NCBI GenBank assembly: GCA_011947345.1
Contig: JAAVTG010000493.1
Span: 1 to 64,000 of the forward strand
DNA length: 64,000 bases
Direction: 5' to 3'
DNA from: Phytophthora quininea
Taxonomy: Eukaryota; Oomycota; Peronosporomycetes; Peronosporales; Peronosporaceae
The notes below the pieces were generated by a model that worked only from the letters and a program-made list of their open reading frames with translations, was not told the origin of the DNA and did not search any database. Both the position numbers and the translations under genes were made by a program. Within the stretch, counting starts at the first letter, position 1; each line of letters starts with the position of its first letter. Below, piece by piece: positions 62,083 to 64,000 of the stretch.

Positions 62083-63748
62083 CTACCTTTGGTCGTTCGT
62101 GTCTCCCTGTGGTTCTTGCTTTGCAAACTCTCGAAGGTCTTGCATGGCTCGAGCGAAGAATTTTGTGTCTTCGTGGTATTGTTTCCTGGCTTTGGCTCCC
62201 ATTGCTGCTCGTTGTTCTGGAGTTGTCGACTGCACCATTTTCCGGACCGCCTTGCAGAGGTTGAAGGACGAGAACGCGGCGATCAGACCGCTAACATTTT
62301 CAAACCGTGCGGTCCTTTGAATTTGCCGCCAAGTAGCTGTCGGTCGTCTTTCTGGGGCCTTGTCGAGACCAATACGCCCATGTCGCTCGAAGTGATGAGC
62401 TCGTTCATCGGCGGTGCGTCCGTCGTGACAATTAGAGCGCCCGAAGCTCGCGCTTGGTTAATGTAGTGGCCGTAACCCTCGCTCCGACTGGGACACATGA
62501 GAAATGCCGCTTCAGCCGTCAACTTGGTGAAGGCTGAACGTTCCATCATGCCCTGGTGAATCGTGACCGGACTTCGACTATGCTTGAGTCGTTGGTTGAA
62601 AGAGCTCGGCATCATATAGTTGTAGGCGTCTTGGCCAATGTACACCTCTAGCGGCGGCATATCGGCGGTCGAGGTCCAGCAATCCAACACAGCTCGTGTT
62701 CCTTTCCAAATACTTGTGCCGGGAGTGTGGAGGAACGTGACGTTGGAGAAATTCTGAGGAGCAATAGCGTCTTCTCCAAGCCGCTTCCGTGCGAATTGAG
62801 CCTGGTCAGAAGACGTATGTTTGGTGTAAAACACTTGTGCGTTGCGTGGGTTTCCTTCCTGTTTGTACCAGCTCGTAACACGATCGTAGCACAGGTGCGT
62901 CTTGCAGAGTACCGCATCGACTCGCCAGTACATCTCGGCCGTGAGCTCAATCATCTCGATGTTTGGCATCAAGTAGATGGATTTCTCTTTCGGCCAGCGA
63001 GGCATCGACGGCACGTCGTCCCAGTAGTGGTTGAAGAAGATCATGGGCGTCGTGGGACACAGATCAAAGTAGTCCACTTGTCTTCCCAGCTCCGCATCGA
63101 AAAACGTCATCTGCAGTACCCAGATCGGCAGCAATCTCGACTCCAGATCTGCAACAAACAGAGTTAATAAAACCCCACAAATAAATAAATAAATACGCAA
63201 CAACAACGTACACTTGGCGTATGCGACTGCGTCTTCACAGTACCCGTTGCCATGGAGATGTTGAGGTAAGAAGATATCCACGTCCGGACACTGTCGAAGC
63301 TTCTGCAGTAGATCGTCATCTTCAGGATGCATAATCTCCTCCTTATTACTAGCTGTTCCATTAAGTAATTGGTGTCCTGGAGCTCCGAAAGTCCACGGAA
63401 TCGAAGCGTTCGTGTCGGTCACACAGGCTTCATGTAGCAGACTTAGATGTAGTAAATCTTCTTCCGACACTTCGCCATCTTCATCTCCAGCGTCGACCGC
63501 CGGAATTTCTTCTGGAAGTTGCTCGACCGGCGGCAATTTGTCCGTGACGTTGCCGATACGTCGACGCCACGAGATGCCAATGTCGATAGCTCTGCGCAGT
63601 CGGGAGGACCGTGTCAATTGACCCCCGACTCACCCACCAGCGACGACATCTCCAGCACGAGAGTGAGTACCCCCAATAGTAACAACAGCACTAGCACTCG
63701 ATACAGCCATTGGTGGTTGCTACGAAGAGGCTGCGGAGACTTCTTCAT
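62083..63748 (-). CDS. Type II membrane glycosyltransferase (GT4-like), copy 2
   Basis: ATG at 63748 (MKKSPQPLRSNHQWLYRV) with an anchor (LVLLLLLGVLTLVLEM). One more G in GGGGG near 63635 is needed to enter TRSSRLRRAIDIGISW. Intron 63149-63211 (63 nt, GTACGT...TTGCAG) is in frame without a stop. The body parallels copy 1: CPTTPMIFFNHYWDDVP, NIEMIELTAEMYWRVD, TSIWKGTRAVLDCWTST, MCPSRSEGYGHYINQARASG, TTDAPPMNEL. Near 62295 one more A in AAAA restores GLK-NVSGLIAAF and the C-terminus to TNDQR at 62083. Corrected length is 534 aa. Tandem, same direction as copy 1. Confidence 0.82.
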
Positions 63749-63796
63749 GGTCGCCCAAGAGATTCCAGGAGCACAATGGCCATGCTCAACAGCTCA

Positions 63797-63803
63797 TTTT
63801 ATA
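63797..63803 (-). promoter_or_regulatory. TATA-like box upstream of glycosyltransferase copy 2
   Basis: TATAAAA on the minus strand, 49 nt before the ATG. TATA boxes are not the rule in oomycetes, so this is tentative. Confidence 0.3.
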
Positions 63804-64000
63804 GCCGGTTAGGGAGCCGCGTACCGCATACATGGCTACATTATTATATTCCTATGAAATTTCCTTGTGTTTGATGTCTTCTTCTTCTGCTTATACCGAT
63901 ATGTTAACTACCATGCCCTCCTCGAGTCAAAGCTTACACTGAAGGATCTCTCGTCGCCAAATGCTGAAGGGCTTGTGTCGATGCGCTGGCCGGTTGCAAA

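Overview
The window is nuclear DNA of an oomycete, most likely Phytophthora or a close relative; I cannot name the species. The evidence is an LRR receptor-like TKL kinase, a pair of genes resembling the M96 mating-specific family, Phytophthora-style ankyrin remnants, a stramenopile-type domain (LRKGHWT...CDPMRVSKK), short GT-AG introns of 63-93 nt, initiator-like promoter elements 30-45 nt upstream of some ATGs, and a dense mix of MULE, pogo/Tc1/mariner, LINE and gypsy sequences.

Layout. 0-5.5 kb: a broken nuclease-like gene, an ankyrin pseudogene, an LRR-TKL receptor kinase and a small secreted or membrane protein. 5.9-34.7 kb: a cluster of LicD/fukutin-like type II membrane proteins, with ten gene-sized copies and one tail fragment on both strands. 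Two M96-like genes, a Cys-rich membrane protein and a secreted GH78-like alpha-L-rhamnosidase lie among them. The cluster is interrupted at 14.5-21.6 kb by two transposons, a 1.1-kb pogo-like element and a 5.97-kb MULE whose 9-bp target duplication spans the pogo element's right end. A 2.07-kb inverted duplication (25772-27839 and 32649-34714) copied one LicD gene and the end of the rhamnosidase gene. 35-48 kb: gene-poor, with LINE, Tc1 and gypsy relics, two hypothetical genes, and two identical tRNA-Arg(UCG) genes in opposite orientation. 48.5-51.7 kb: a second MULE (3.27 kb, 9-bp TSD). 53.7-58.1 kb: mariner relics within a 1.43-kb direct duplication that truncates a host-like gene. 58.5-63.8 kb: a stramenopile-domain gene, a small multi-exon gene and two tandem glycosyltransferases.

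How the genes may fit together. The LicD-like proteins, the two glycosyltransferases and the rhamnosidase could all act on cell-surface or secreted glycans, but joint action is inference. At least twenty otherwise well-conserved reading frames here are broken by one missing base, nearly always in a homopolymer. That looks like consensus error rather than biology, so most frameshift 'pseudogenes' may be intact. A few genes (one LicD copy, one M96 paralogue, both MULE transposases) also carry real-looking nonsense substitutions.
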